A stretch of DNA of 64,000 nt, taken from positions 27,248,123 through 27,312,122 of the forward strand of contig OZ021732.1 in the NCBI GenBank assembly GCA_963978545.1, given 5' to 3'. Positions 1 to 11,367 of this stretch are shown here, piece by piece (the first letter of the stretch is position 1; every line of letters starts with the position of its first letter). Both the position numbers and the translations under genes were made by a program. A model generated the notes under the pieces. It searched no databases. It was given only the letters and a program-made list of their open reading frames with translations, and had not been told where the DNA came from. Source of the DNA: Linyphia triangularis. Taxonomy: Eukaryota; Arthropoda; Arachnida; Araneae; Linyphiidae.

Positions 1-694
1 ATAACTAACTTTGGGATTATAAAAACAGTGAATTTGCATATTTAATGGTAAAATGTTTTAGCAAAAGAGTTAAACCACACTTTCTAATTTTAGTATTTAA
101 GAAAATTCTCAAGCATTTTACTATAAAAGCACCCACAGCTTAATCCCTGCACTTAATGTCACCTATTGATTGAAAGTTACTGTATGCTTTTTATCTCTCT
201 TCGTGAAAATCCCCTTCTCTTCAGTTTTGTAGACTTGTTTTCTTCTGTACTTGTTTTAATCGCAAAATTTTACCAATTATCAAAACTAATTACTACATTT
301 ACAATTTATTAACCTAGTAACTCGCAATATGTAATAGTCAATCCACATGCAAGATTTTTAAATTGATTTTGCTAAAACGGCATTCTTACTAGATTTTAAA
401 AAATTTAAATAACTTAATCTCTATTTTTTTCACCATAGTCTACAAAAGTACATGTTTTAATGGCCTACTAAAAAAAAAAAAAAATGCTTTTTGATAGAAA
501 TTAACATTGATTTCATGTCAAAATAAATTTTAAAAATTTTTATAATACTAAATAAAAAAATTTAACTTTTTTTTTTAAATGTTTTTTTTGCTTGTGTTTA
601 TCTTAACTTTTTTAATTTATAAATGAGTTTTGATCACCATTTGAAAGTAAGAAAATTGCTCTCAAATATATACTTGTTCAACTTGTGTTTTCAG
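1..694. other. AT-rich intronic sequence, nothing recognised
   Basis: Presumed intron upstream of the exon at 695. It contains A and T runs only; I see no exon, RNA gene or repeat boundary. Confidence 0.4.
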
Positions 695-822
695 GTGAAG
701 CTAAAACCTCCTCCATGGCATGCCAAGTGGGAGCAACGGAATCTGAAGGGAGTAGAAGAGCTGGAAGGAGTGCCAAGACATCGGGCAATACGCGCTCGCA
801 AGATAGCCACACCATGGGAAAG
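695..822 (+). CDS. Internal exon of an unrecognised small basic protein
   Basis: A pyrimidine-rich tract ending in tttcag (to 694) precedes the exon, and its 3' end reads gaaag followed by gtagat, a good donor site. The frame is open from the acceptor and reads VKLKPPPWHAKWEQ... to ...KIATPWE, 42 full codons plus two bases (AG). Those two bases join the first base (T) of the exon at 3503 to make a serine codon, so the phases agree. The base composition is clearly richer in GC than the flanks, as expected of coding sequence here. The peptide is rich in Lys, Arg and Trp with a Pro-Pro-Pro-Trp start. I do not recognise the family; small mitochondrial ribosomal or assembly proteins have similar composition, but that is only a guess. 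The gene's 5' part lies left of the window. Confidence 0.75.
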
Positions 823-3502
823 GTAGATACTCATAATGTAGTTTTAAGATAGATTCGTTTTTGAACGTTAATATCCACTGCAGGATTTGTCTTCTTCATC
901 ATTATTTTTTAATTTGATTTTAGCTTTTTTAAAAATCTGTAAAATCAACCGCAGATAGTCGCGGTGCTGATATTCGCTAGAGCCATCCCATTTCAAGTTA
1001 TAGTCATAAAATCAACTAAAAAATACATCTGGTGTAACATGTACTTTTACTTTACAAGTGAGCAAAAAAATTAACTGTAGTAAAAGTCCAATTATATTAT
1101 CTAAATTAATTGGAACCAGACCCCATTAAGAAAACCTTGTGTTTTAATCCAGTCTTTTTTTTTTTAGTTGAGTCACTTCAGTTCTTTTGAACACAGGTAG
1201 TTTTGCAATGCCACTTAAGTGATGGTTCTGGAAACTATTGTAGAATAATCAAACTTTGTCGATATAATTATAAAAAATATCATTGAAATTGTTATTAAAA
1301 CCTCGCATTTTTAATGTATGTTTTGAAAGTAGATATTTTAAATACACATTAGTATTTTTCAAAATGTCTACAATTGTTCTTGCAGTAGAATTTTTTTTAA
1401 CTCATAGTGTATAATGTCCCTTTACCATCCAAGTAGGAGTAATAAAGTAGTAGTCAATGTACTCTTTCTAGAATAATGCAACACAAAGCTTGCAAATATT
1501 CAGAAAGGCCAGATTGTTGGAGCTTGCATGTTTGGAGCATTTTTCATTGCAACGCTAATTTTTTTAAGGCAACAATACGGAAATTTACGACTGTGTACGA
1601 AATTATTGGAAAAACTCTCTGGGAATAAAAAATCATGGCTGAAAGGAAGGCTTAGTGAAAGTGACTGATATGCTTTGAATCTGTATTCTGTAGTCTCTAA
1701 AAAGAAGTCAGCTGCAGAAAAAAGTTAACTTCAGAACTCAATTTTAATCTATATGCTTCAATATTAACCATCCCTGTTAGAAGAAAACTTTATAATTGGA
1801 ACTTTTTCAACCTTGGCAATATATAAGCCATTTCTAATAGATGCTAACGCAAAATTTCATCTACAGCTGTGCCACGAGTACTCATATTGCTTGAATGACT
1901 AGAGGAAACTGTTATTTGTCCAGCAAATGATCTTTCACATTTTCCAGAGAAGGTGTTTGTATGTTTAGAAGACATTATGAATATTTAGCATACTTCATGG
2001 CAGTGATGATATTTTTGTGATATTCGTTACATTTTTGTTATCAAAACAGTTTGATCAATTTTAAAATATTTTAGTTTACATTTTTTTGAATAAATTATAT
2101 TAATTTACAAATTTGCCTGCTATAAGAAGTATGACAATTATAAGAATATCTACAACAAAGTACTAAGAAGTATTTATAGTCAACATTTCTGTTTCCTTTG
2201 TGTACAACTAAATACTGCAAAACATCTGAAAATTCATTTGACTAGCATAAAAATTTTATTTAGTACTTTTAATTTACTTCTGAATAAGCATATAATTTCT
2301 CAAGCTTTACAGTCCAAATCAACAGTGTACATGTCTTCATACTTAACAGGTGGAGATTTCGATCATTTAATGTTGCCGAACCCTACATGTTTTTTATCTG
2401 GGCTTGATACAACAAACTAGATACATCGCGGGCTTGGTTTGACAAGGTTCCAACTGACATTTTCACTATTCTGAGATATCGAGGCTCAAAGTTTCATTTA
2501 ACTATAACTCGAACAATTATAAAGCAAGTCTTTCGAAATTTTCGTACTTATTCATATGCCTATAGACTACTAAATGCACAAATAATATATTTTTTAAACT
2601 TACCTATTTTGCAGGTATGATATAGTGGTTTCTACAAACTTTTATCTGAATCTTGATTCAATGATTTATCAATAATTAATAGCAATCATAACAAAGAGCC
2701 TATACATGTTATAAGCAGCTGTGTCAACCAGTTCAAATGTATACCATCTGGCTATTTACCTAATATTCTACTCAATGTTCTAAGTTTTATTGATATATTT
2801 AACACAAATTATAGGCATTTATTTTCCAAAAGACTTTTTCATTTAATAATACAGTATTAAAGGCAAACCATAAATTGAAATAACAACTTTTTAAAAGAAA
2901 AATCATTCATGTAATCGAACTTTTAAAATTCTTTATTTTACGTAGATTTTTATTGCAATGACATAGTTGGAAATAATTTGAGTAAATTATGTTAAAAACA
3001 TACTAATAAATACAAAACTTCTGTAACATTATTAAAACAATAATTGTATAAATTCTGTGTGCAATACCAACATTCTTAATTCATCAACTGAATAAAGACT
3101 GCACTTGTATTTTTAAGGGGTAGAATGTAAAAACGTGATTATTTATAGTTTGACAAAGTTCTAATTGCAGTTAGAACCTTGTCAAACCAACATTTCGATA
3201 ATATTTTTGGCAGTTTGGAACTTTGTCACTCTAGTAAATTTATTATTATCCATAAGAGCGCTATGAAAATTTTATCAGTGATAGTACTCTTTATTTGAAA
3301 TGCAATGGTATAAAAAACTCATTTTTGACAAAAATGTCAGTTGGAACCTTGTCACACCAAGCCCGTGACATGTATAAAAGTGGTTTCTTAGATACAGTTT
3401 CTGTCTATCTAACTTGTTTTTCCTTGTCAAAATCTAACTTGTTTTACCCTACGAGTATAGCCATAGTTTATCAATTCAAAATTTGAATTTCTCTCTCCTT
3501 AG
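823..3502 (+). other. Intron (2.68 kb)
   Basis: AT-rich sequence bounded by gtagat at the donor and ccttag at the acceptor. Most of it has no recognisable content. Its right part carries the inverted-repeat element at 2421-3375, which ends about 130 bp before the acceptor. Confidence 0.7.
2421..3375. mobile_element. Inverted-repeat MITE inside the intron
   Basis: The left end (2421-2465) reads atacat, then gcgggcttggt, then ttgacaaggttccaactgacatttt. The reverse complement of 3331-3375 gives almost the same sequence, so the arms are about 45 bp. Degenerate copies of the same motif (cagttagaaccttgtcaaacc at about 3169, and another near 3211) sit inside the right half as subterminal repeats. 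There is no coding sequence in the 955 bp. It looks like a non-autonomous DNA transposon of unknown superfamily; I could not define a target-site duplication. Confidence 0.75.
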
Positions 3503-3647
3503 TTATGACTTGATGAAAGAGTACCGCCGTTGTATTCCTGAGGAGGACCAAAAAGACATCTGGAAAGATGTCGATGAGTACAGGAAGCAGTTCCCAGTCA
3601 AGAGACAGACGTGGAAGAGAACATTGCAGAAAGCGAAGAGCAAGTGA
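3503..3647 (+). CDS. Terminal exon of the same gene, with stop codon
   Basis: The acceptor ctctctctccttag ends at 3502. After one base completing the split serine codon, 47 codons run YDLMKEYRRCIPEEDQ... to ...TLQKAKSK and stop at TGA (3645-3647). Together with the exon at 695-822 this gives 90 C-terminal residues with many charged residues, five tryptophans and a lysine-rich tail. No membrane segment or known catalytic motif is visible. A short 3' UTR and a polyadenylation signal follow. The matching phase, good splice sites, higher GC content and downstream poly(A) signal together make this a confident exon pair, although the product stays unnamed. Confidence 0.78.
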
Positions 3648-3693
3648 TAGACATCTAGTGTGAAATGTAGATTTTATGTGTGTTTTAGTTCCC

Positions 3694-3699
3694 AATAAA
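3694..3699 (+). terminator. Polyadenylation signal AATAAA
   Basis: A canonical AATAAA lies 47 bases after the stop codon of the terminal exon, followed by a T/G-rich stretch (ttttctgtgccttatttt) that fits a downstream element. It supports the 3' end of the gene at about 3715. Confidence 0.7.
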
Positions 3700-3715
3700 A
3701 AAGTTTTCTGTGCCT

Positions 3716-5064
3716 TATTTTAATAAGTACCATTTATTTGTATTTTACAGAATTATGATAAATGTCAAACATACTTTTTCTAAAAATTGTCACATGATAA
3801 CTAAAATCACTAAAATAGGAGGCTGCCAAAGGCAAAGTGAAGGAATGTTCTGTGAAGGCTCATTCCTCAATCTGTACTCTGCTGCAATAAAAGAGTTTTT
3901 GTAGAATACTATCTGCACTATGTTTAACTGTGGGCTTATTCCTAAATCTAAAAGTGGTCAGACGTTGAATTTTATTTCAAACACTAAAACATGTCACACA
4001 GGAACAGCAGAGAGAAAACATGTTTTTAAAATTCATACAGTAGTGGCGCCATCTATATATTTTATTTCAATATGCAGCTCCAAAACTTCTTGGTCTGTAT
4101 TCGGATTGACCAAAGTTTTAGTTATAGAGTTCGAAGGAGTAGCCAAAATCGGATCTTGGATCAGAATAGAGCCTGAACCAACTTGATAGGGGATCTCCCA
4201 GCACCAGCCTATTCATGTCCGTTTAGACGGCTCACCTTTAGGCTTTGATTAAGCTCAATTTTTTTAACATAGCAATGTTCAACCTGTTGCAAAGAATTGA
4301 GTACCATCTTCAAAAAAAGAATCGAATCCAAACATCTCCAACCGGCAAAAGATATCGTGGCGAATTTTTTACTCATATTGGCATGGTATGACCCTTTGAT
4401 TATAAAAATTTTGATTTTGTCTGTCAGTTGTCGCACTAGAAATAATACCTACAATCGTCCGAAAATACTGTGTATCTACTTTAATGGAAAATATTTAAAG
4501 TATTTAAAGGCAAGCCATTAGAGGAGATAATAGGATCCTACTCAAAAGCTCTGGACGTAAATGATCAAAATTTTCGTTCCCTTTAACCTAGTAACGATGA
4601 AGAATAGTTACCACGACAATGGTTGGGAAAAGCTGATTACAACTACCATTTTTTCGCCAATTTGGTTATGAAAATTTTAAATTTTGATAAAAAATTTTAA
4701 TTTGTCATTTTATCGATATATTCTAGGTCAAGAAAAAGATGAAAATCTCTCCTGACATCTATGTTAACAATATTGTTGTTGAATTGTTTGGCTGATAGAC
4801 GTTAAAACATACAGCTTGATTTTCAAAAGCTTACCATAATTTTTCCATCAGCTGGATTGCATCTGAGAAAGTATAAAATGAAAACCTGTGAAAAGCACAT
4901 TTTATCATGCTTTATTGATTATAATCTCATTGGAAAATGTGATCAATTACCAGTGGCTGTAATTGGATACGAAGATAGGTCAAGTCAAAAGTAGGAGGGT
5001 GGGTTAGCAGAAAAAAATCTTTATTAAATTAGTTTTAGAAACTCTAAAAATGCCCCTCACCTCT
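3716..5064. other. Intergenic, nothing recognised
   Basis: AT-rich sequence downstream of the poly(A) signal. Short chance reading frames occur on both strands without coding character. Confidence 0.4.
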
Positions 5065-5126
5065 CCCCCCCCCCCCCCAGCTATTACTGGTAATGAATAA
5101 AGATTCATGAGCTGGGGGGGGGGGGG
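5065..5126. repeat. C14...G13 hairpin
   Basis: A run of 14 C (5065-5078) followed by AGCT pairs with AGCT followed by 13 G (5110-5126), separated by a ~30-base loop. The loop itself contains short complementary pieces (attact/ggtaat and gaat/attc). The arms could form a stem of about 17 bp, or a G-quadruplex on one strand and an i-motif on the other. Confidence 0.85.
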
Positions 5127-5439
5127 ATTTCATGAATTAAGATTTTCTTTTAACTTAAATAAACTCGATATTGAACAATAATTATCAATATAATTTAAGC
5201 ATTAAAATCAATAAAATTTTAATTAAATTCTAAGTGTTTTTCTTGTTAACTATTTGCAGGTAAAGTGTAGGGCCATTGTTTGACCACTTTTTCCTCCTCA
5301 ATTTCCTTCCATAGTAAAATAATCTCAAACGAAAAAAATACGTAAGTTAAACTATGTGTAATGTAACTCTACAAACAGGCATTTTTGGTCTACACTCTTT
5401 GACAGCTGTCAAAAACCTCGCGCCAACGATTCGCCAAAG

Positions 5440-5610
5440 ATGTTTTTCTTGGCGAGAATACCGACCGAATTATTCGGCAACCCCAAACCACGAGGGTTAA
5501 ACGATATGGAGGGAAATAGCAAAGCAAAGTTTTTCAGATTTGAGTTTGAGATGCCGGTTACTCGTTACTCATCTGTTTCAAACCTCATTTGTTATGTGAA
5601 GTTTATTTAG
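5440..5610 (+). CDS. Possible short ORF or first exon (56 aa), unrecognised
   Basis: An ATG-initiated frame begins MFFLARIPTELFGNPKPRGL and stays open for 56 codons to TAG. The sequence is unusually rich in CG dinucleotides for this window, and a perfect palindrome GACAGCTGTC sits at 5401-5410. No domain or homologue is recognised. It could be a short first coding exon, part of an unclassified transposon, or chance. Confidence 0.2.
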   Translation: MFFLARIPTELFGNPKPRGLNDMEGNSKAKFFRFEFEMPVTRYSSVSNLICYVKFI

Positions 5611-7711
5611 TTAAATAAATTTGTGTTGACGTTTTAAACATCTCGATTATGAAAATATGAATCACATTTTCATTTTTCTCTGTAAGTGTATTTATTATCT
5701 TCAAGTAAACGAATTAAGAAACCGGTAAAACTACTTAAAGGAAAGAGGAAAAAAAAGTTGAAATGACACGATGCTATGAAAGTTTGGCAAAGTAAGTTCG
5801 AAAGCTCTCTATATTTATTTATTTTTGCTTTAAAAGTGTAGTTGGATTGTTGTTAACCAAGACTTGTTGAACTGTATTTTGTAAATTTGTGTTGGTAGTT
5901 AAGTTACAAAGCTTATTTCCAATGTTTGACAATCCTTTGACTGGTAGTCTATGGCTGTTGATCAAAATAAGTTAAATAGTAAAGATTATTCCACAAAATA
6001 CTAGTATGTATTATTTGTTTTTAGAAAAGTAAAAATATTTTGCATAAAGAAGCTATATTCATGATCAGTTAATATATTTGAATCAACTTTATATATGAAG
6101 TATTAATGATTAAATGTAAACATTCCGCCGAATTTGCATCTAAAGTTTGATAATTTTCTATTTTGTTTGAATTCGATGTTGTTATGCCGTTTTTTGATTT
6201 AGTTGATTTCTTTTTTGTTAATATCACATAACAATACGAGATTGTCATTAAGAAATTGCCATTGAATTAAGTCCAAGATTGAATGTCAAGGAAACTTCTA
6301 CAATAGTACAAGTCGCTCAGTTTTCTGTTCAAATCTTACGATTTCACAAAAATGATACTAATTTGATTTCAAATACATATTATTACATAGTGTTTAGTTA
6401 TATATTACTTTTCTGTTCAAATGAATAATTTAAAACTCGTATTATTATAGTTTTTTCTGTTAATTTTATATCGTTTCTCAACTTTTAAATTTTCAAACGC
6501 AAGGGGAAATCGAGGGGTTATAAGTGCACCCCCTTTATCTAAGGTTGTCGACAGACTTTTTTCGGGAAAGGATATGAAAATTACAAGTCAACAAATCGCA
6601 ACAATCCTTTTTGTTAGTAATGCAGAATTTAAAAACATTTAAATTAATGTAGCATTTTTAACAAGAAAAATCCTTGTGATTTTTGCGTTCTATTAGCCAA
6701 TAAAAAAAATTGCGGGAGGGGATATATCCTTCCCCTTAGCTACGCGTTTGCCTTTACCCTCCCTTGCGGAGCACTTGTATACGAATTGGGTTTTACCAAA
6801 AAAAAAAAATTATATCATTGGCAGTATTTACTTCATAAGAAATATTTAAAAAATCACTTATGTGGTGAAGTCTTGGAATGTAATGAAATTCGTTCATTAA
6901 ATCAAAAGGAAATGTTTTACGAATTTCAAAATTATAGGTTTACTGATGTCATTAACAATGTACTCATAATAGGTAGATATTAAAATAATTTATTTCTTCG
7001 ATTTGGCGGTCGCTGTACCATTGCATAGAATGGGCCAAAATTGGGTAAATTTGTGATAGTTTTTACCGTCGAACGAACTTTTGTATTTATTAAAAGTTGG
7101 CGAAATACTCGTACAGAAAATTTAACACCGAATATGAGTTTTAATCTGATTTCTCTATTCAGTAGCCAAGAGATGAACTTCTCGTCTGAAAATTTACTTC
7201 CGGTTGCCATTTCCGGTTGAAATTTAATATGGGAACTTATCTTTCATATGTGTCTTTCGTTTGACATATCATACGTGCCTGTAGCAATTGTAGTTTTCAC
7301 AGAGAATGTTGACCTCAGTCGGAAAGAGCCTTAGTTTTTGTTTCTCATTACCCAAGTGTAGCGTAAAAGTTACAAAATATCCTTCTTCCTTTTTTTGGGG
7401 CTTAATAATGAGTTTAGCTATCGTTGATCGCGTTATAGCTCGATTTGCAAAATCGAAAGGGAAAAAAAGGGAAAAAAACAACTGGAATTTGTTTTGTAAT
7501 AGCTGTTCAATATTTAAATTGTATTTGTTTCGATTGCCTTATTAAAAATATAACTTATAATTATTAGTAAAACTTTAAACATTCTCTTTGAAAAACAATT
7601 TTTTCCTTGCATATTTTAGATTACTCGAGTAGCGATGGATTATTCAATAAAACAACGTATTTTTACTTATTAAGCTCACTGCATGAATATATTAAATTTT
7701 GATGTACAATT
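5611..7711. other. Intergenic, no gene recognised
   Basis: Mostly AT-rich. The patch at about 6495-6775 has GC-richer ends (cgcaaggggaaatcgaggggtt on the left, ccctcccttgcgg on the right) that are loosely inverted and may be a decayed element. No usable reading frame is seen. Confidence 0.35.
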
Positions 7712-7725
7712 CCTGATTTCCCAGT

Positions 7726-7908
7726 CCGATCAAACGGTATAGTGGTTAGTAGCGTGCTAGCTTCTAGACCGCGAGGTTGCGGGTTCGAGTCCCGAGTAAG
7801 GCATGGGTGTTTGTAAATGTATGTTGGCTTGTCTAATGACGAATGTTTCGGCGCATTATAGCCCTCGTGTTGCTGACGGCGCCAGATAATCTGAAAACAA
7901 CCAATCAA
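7726..7908 (+). mobile_element. tRNA-derived SINE, full length, 14-bp duplications
   Basis: The element starts with a tRNA-like head: an A-box-like segment (tatagtggttag) and a perfect B-box GGTTCGAGTCC at 7782-7792, the two internal RNA polymerase III promoter parts. A unique body follows, then a tail ggcgcattatagccctcgtg...ggcgcc ending in ccaatcaacc. The insertion is bounded by identical 14-bp copies of CCTGATTTCCCAGT (7712-7725 and 7909-7922), the mark of target-primed retrotransposition. A near-identical copy lies at 52434. It is not a functional tRNA gene because the anticodon arm does not fold. Confidence 0.92.
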
Positions 7909-8270
7909 CCTGATTTCCCAGTTTGATGCAAGTTGATAGGGTTTATACTTTGTCAGTTAGTCACAAATAAACGTAGCAAGTTCCCACTTTCATTGGAATT
8001 TCTTCAGTATAATCGATATCTCTGAGAATGTAACTTGCTAAAATGTTTAAAATACACGGTACATTTTGAATACAATTTATTTTTAAAATAAAATAGGTAA
8101 TGAAAAACAAAAGGACAGTTAACCACCTTACGCTAAGATAGCCAGTCAGAAATGTGAAGAAAGAGGGTGGGGGTCAATGAATGGATATGGATTATCTTGA
8201 GTTATATTTCTGAAACACTGCATAGATTTTTTTTTATATTCAATTTCGTCCTGGCTAAGGCAGAGTATTG

Positions 8271-8309
8271 CCCCCCCCCCCCTCAGGATAACTCTATATC
8301 CGCCACTGA
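8271..8309. mobile_element. Right end of a decayed hAT-like element
   Basis: A 12-C run is followed by tcaggataactctatatccgccactg. The inverted form (cagtggcggatatagag) has the style of hAT terminal repeats. I could not find the other end. Confidence 0.3.
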
Positions 8310-8685
8310 GTGTAATTGAAAGTAGTGTGAAGCCTCAGTTCCACAACCCTAGTATTTTCTAGAAAACACTATATCATTTTATTTTTAAATTAATTTTCGA
8401 ATTGAAGTTTTTCACGGAAAAAATTTATTTAATTCGTCTCATAGTTAAGAGAAATGTCACATCTATACTAAAAGGCTATTGTGAAATTCGAAATCAAGAG
8501 AGACAATTTAAATCGTTTTAGAGGAATTGGACCTGTACGTAGTGTTTCTGGGAAACGCCTTTTTTATCTTTGTAAAAATAATATTTTTGTGATTAATTTG
8601 TTGTGCCTTTTTTCGATTTTGAAGGATTGTATATTCTTGCGTTAGGAAGAGTGAAAATTCTCGCGTTATGAAGAATTTTCAGTAT

Positions 8686-8686
<1 letters not shown>

Positions 8687-8742
<56 letters not shown>
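8687..8742. repeat. Poly(T) run, 56 bases
   Basis: An uninterrupted T tract at the downstream end of the minus-strand R1 copy that follows. It could be a retroposon poly(A) tail read on the other strand or a simple expansion. Confidence 0.95.
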
Positions 8743-8746
<4 letters not shown>

Positions 8747-9235
8747 ATGCAGGTTAGTGGTGGCCATGGGAGCTGTCTTTAAGGTTTTTGTCAAAATTGC
8801 ACATGTGCATAAGAGAGACTATTGAAGTATTTATGTTTTTTAGCAATTGGTAAAAAAAGCTCTAAGGATTTTGCTCGAACAAATCATTGTAGTTAAGGAA
8901 GCCTTTTAAGGTGCTCTAAACATCCACATCTCCGAAATTTCTGTAGAAATACTATAAAGACGTAAAAAATTTAACACAGTGTTCTCTTTGCTTGAGCATC
9001 ATCTATTAATTACTGTTCCTCCTCTGTGTTTCACTTCCAAGAAAAGATAATGTAAAAAATTGTCAAAAAGTATATCACCAAAATCGCTTCTTTTTTTTAC
9101 CAGCATAAGAATTATCGCCAAACTGACCATTTTCTTTAAATGAATGAAAACAGTAAATAACACCAATCTTCGTCAAATTTAGATGCAGTGACTAAGAGTG
9201 TAATTACAAGTTGGTTCACCGCCTAGTTCTTTTTT
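8743..9235 (-). repeat. R1 interspersed repeat, copy A
   Basis: Read on the minus strand it contains atggtcagtttggcgataat, then agaaatttcggagatgtggatgtttagagcacctta, then ccatggccaccactaacctg. These blocks recur in the same order near 28160, 30170-31560 and 51690. No protein is encoded. I do not recognise the family. Confidence 0.75.
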
Positions 9236-9589
9236 ATGTTCTTTTCTTTTTAACTGCTTTTAATTTTACAAAATCTGCAGAAGCATTTGTAAAAAAAAGT
9301 TCCGATATCAAGCATGCTTCTCTGAATGGAAGGAGGAGTTCGTAGGTTATAATTTGTGAATTGATTCGGAGCGAGTTGGTCAGAAAGTTCGTAAAAAGAG
9401 AGTACAGAAAACATCATTAATTTCTTTGAAGATCTAAAGTAATGTGGAGTGGTATGATTCACCGGTAATAAGTAGTAGAAGTGGGGGGAATGCCCATAAA
9501 TTTGGTGCCCCCCCCCCCCCCACTCCGCTTCACCCTTTCCTCTATTTGTGAATTAAAATACTTCTGTCTTTATACAAAATAGTATAATG

Positions 9590-10281
9590 CAGCTGTTCCG
9601 GATGCAGTTGTGCGGACCACCTATTTCCTTAATTAAAACTTTGTGGCCCACTAACTAATTGAATATGTGAGTGTATCAGTAATTTGTATATTTTACCATA
9701 AGTATGAAAAAATAATTTATTATAAAGAAAGGAACTTTGTTGTATTCACTTTGCTGTCACAACTGTAATAAGAACACTAAAAAAAGTGGGGGGAAAAGTT
9801 AAAAGCAACGGGAATTTTTACATGTTCACCACGAGAGTCGATACCTGAATTAAAACTGGACATATCTCAACGTTCAATTTATTCCTGTATTTGTTTTTCA
9901 AAAATTTAAATTTGGAAAAGCTCGTTCAGAATGATAGGCTGTCAAAAAGCCCATCAAGTACATTAATGCAATTTTGGCAATTGCTAGATAGCATTATTGT
10001 CAAACATTTATTCAAAACTGGGCCAATGGTATCGATAAGTCAAGTAACGGGTCTTCACTTGGAGATATTTTCTACACTTTTAGGTAATCTTCTTCAAATG
10101 GAATTCTCTCGTTAAACTATCGAAGAATACAATCGAATAATTCGATTGTTATAATAATTGTCTCGATTGATCCCATCTCTACCCCTGAGGCTCCTTATAA
10201 TATTTATCTTGGGTTAAACACTTGATTAGCTTCCACGTCCTAGTACCACGTTACTCGCGGACCATGGATTGGGAACCGCTG
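9590..10281. mobile_element. hAT-type non-autonomous element, 8-bp duplication
   Basis: Identical 8-bp duplications GTATAATG flank it (9582-9589 and 10282-10289). Left end CAGCTGTTCCGGATGCAG and the reverse complement of the right end (CAGCGGTTCCCAATCC) are matching terminal repeats of hAT style, and ccaccta/ggaccatgg parts lie just inside. The internal reading frame at 9891-10115 has no recognised motif. Length 692 bp. Confidence 0.85.
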
Positions 10282-10331
10282 GTATAATGCATTTTTATAA
10301 CAGTATGGTATAGCATGATCACCATAAAGTG

Positions 10332-10333
<2 letters not shown>

Positions 10334-10369
<36 letters not shown>
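10334..10369. repeat. Poly(T) run, 36 bases
   Basis: Pure T tract in otherwise featureless AT-rich sequence. Confidence 0.95.
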
Positions 10370-10372
<3 letters not shown>

Positions 10373-11224
10373 TTTGATAACTTTAAATCATTTTTTCTGA
10401 GTATTACTACATTTCACACTTCCCTCTATCCTTGATATATTTTTTAAGAAGAAAAAATCTGTGTTTATCTAATTTTAGTACAATCTAAGATTTCATAGCC
10501 AGCATTGTTTGATGTTTAAAGAAATTTAAAAACAAAATTTAATGATAAAAACTGATAAAAAAATAGTGGGAAATTTAAAAAAAAAAATTATATGCATAGT
10601 GCATGACTCGGAAGACAGTGGTTGGGTGATTTTTTTCAATAATTTTGTCATTGGTTGTATATGCAAGTATTGTATTGTGCATTCAAAAATTGAAAATAAA
10701 AAAAAAAAAATTCGAAAGGATATTTTACCTTTTTGTGCTAAAAAGTTTAATGTTATTTTCTTTAGTAGTTTCTAGATGGTTTGAATGTTTTTAAAAGTGG
10801 GGGGATGGATTTTAGTGGGTTTAGAAGTGGGGAGATGCATGAGTGTTTTCTTGAAAAGTGGGGGACGCGTCAGCTCGCGTCTACCCACACTACTAGCATT
10901 GCTGGTAATACACAAGTGTAACACAGACAGCGTTGTAGTGCTAAAATTTTTGTACCAGTACGCAAGCTTCTCGATTGTGGCGGTAACCCAAACTGTAACT
11001 GGTATCTTTTAATTATAAAATGCAAATTTGCAATATTTTAGATAAGTTACCATACCAGAAAAAGCTAACTACTCTTAATTTACGTATTTATTTTCTCAAT
11101 AATTATATTATTCGTGCCTTAGTTTTATGAGTTATTATTAATTCAAAAAAGTGGTGGTACACAAAAAATTAACCCCTTTGGCACCCCTTTGATTTCCTTC
11201 TGCATACTCCTCCCTGAAAATAAT
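10370..11224. other. Intergenic, nothing recognised
   Basis: AT-rich, with a short local repetition of aagtgggggga-type pieces at 10793-10866 (three degenerate copies). Confidence 0.35.
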
Positions 11225-11367
11225 TCTACTGGTACCCACGATGCCCAGTTCGAATCCCGGTTTAGGCTTGGGTGTTCGTTGTGGTTCGATATCCACGTTA
11301 AGGTAGGTCACGACTTGATTAGCTGTCATTGGGTATAAAAATAGGTCGTTAAGAGTACAAACCAACC
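11225..11367 (+). mobile_element. SINE, 5'-degenerate relative
   Basis: A B-box AGTTCGAATCC (11247-11257) is followed by cggtttaggcttgggtgttcg, resembling the gcatgggtgtttg that follows the B-box in the two full SINEs, and it ends in aaaccaacc like them. The middle differs, and the A-box part of the head is not recognisable. No clean target duplication is seen. Confidence 0.6.

Noticed and set aside
7740..7805. Possible tRNA gene
   Set aside because: The A and B boxes are present but the anticodon arm does not fold, and target duplications show it is the head of a SINE.
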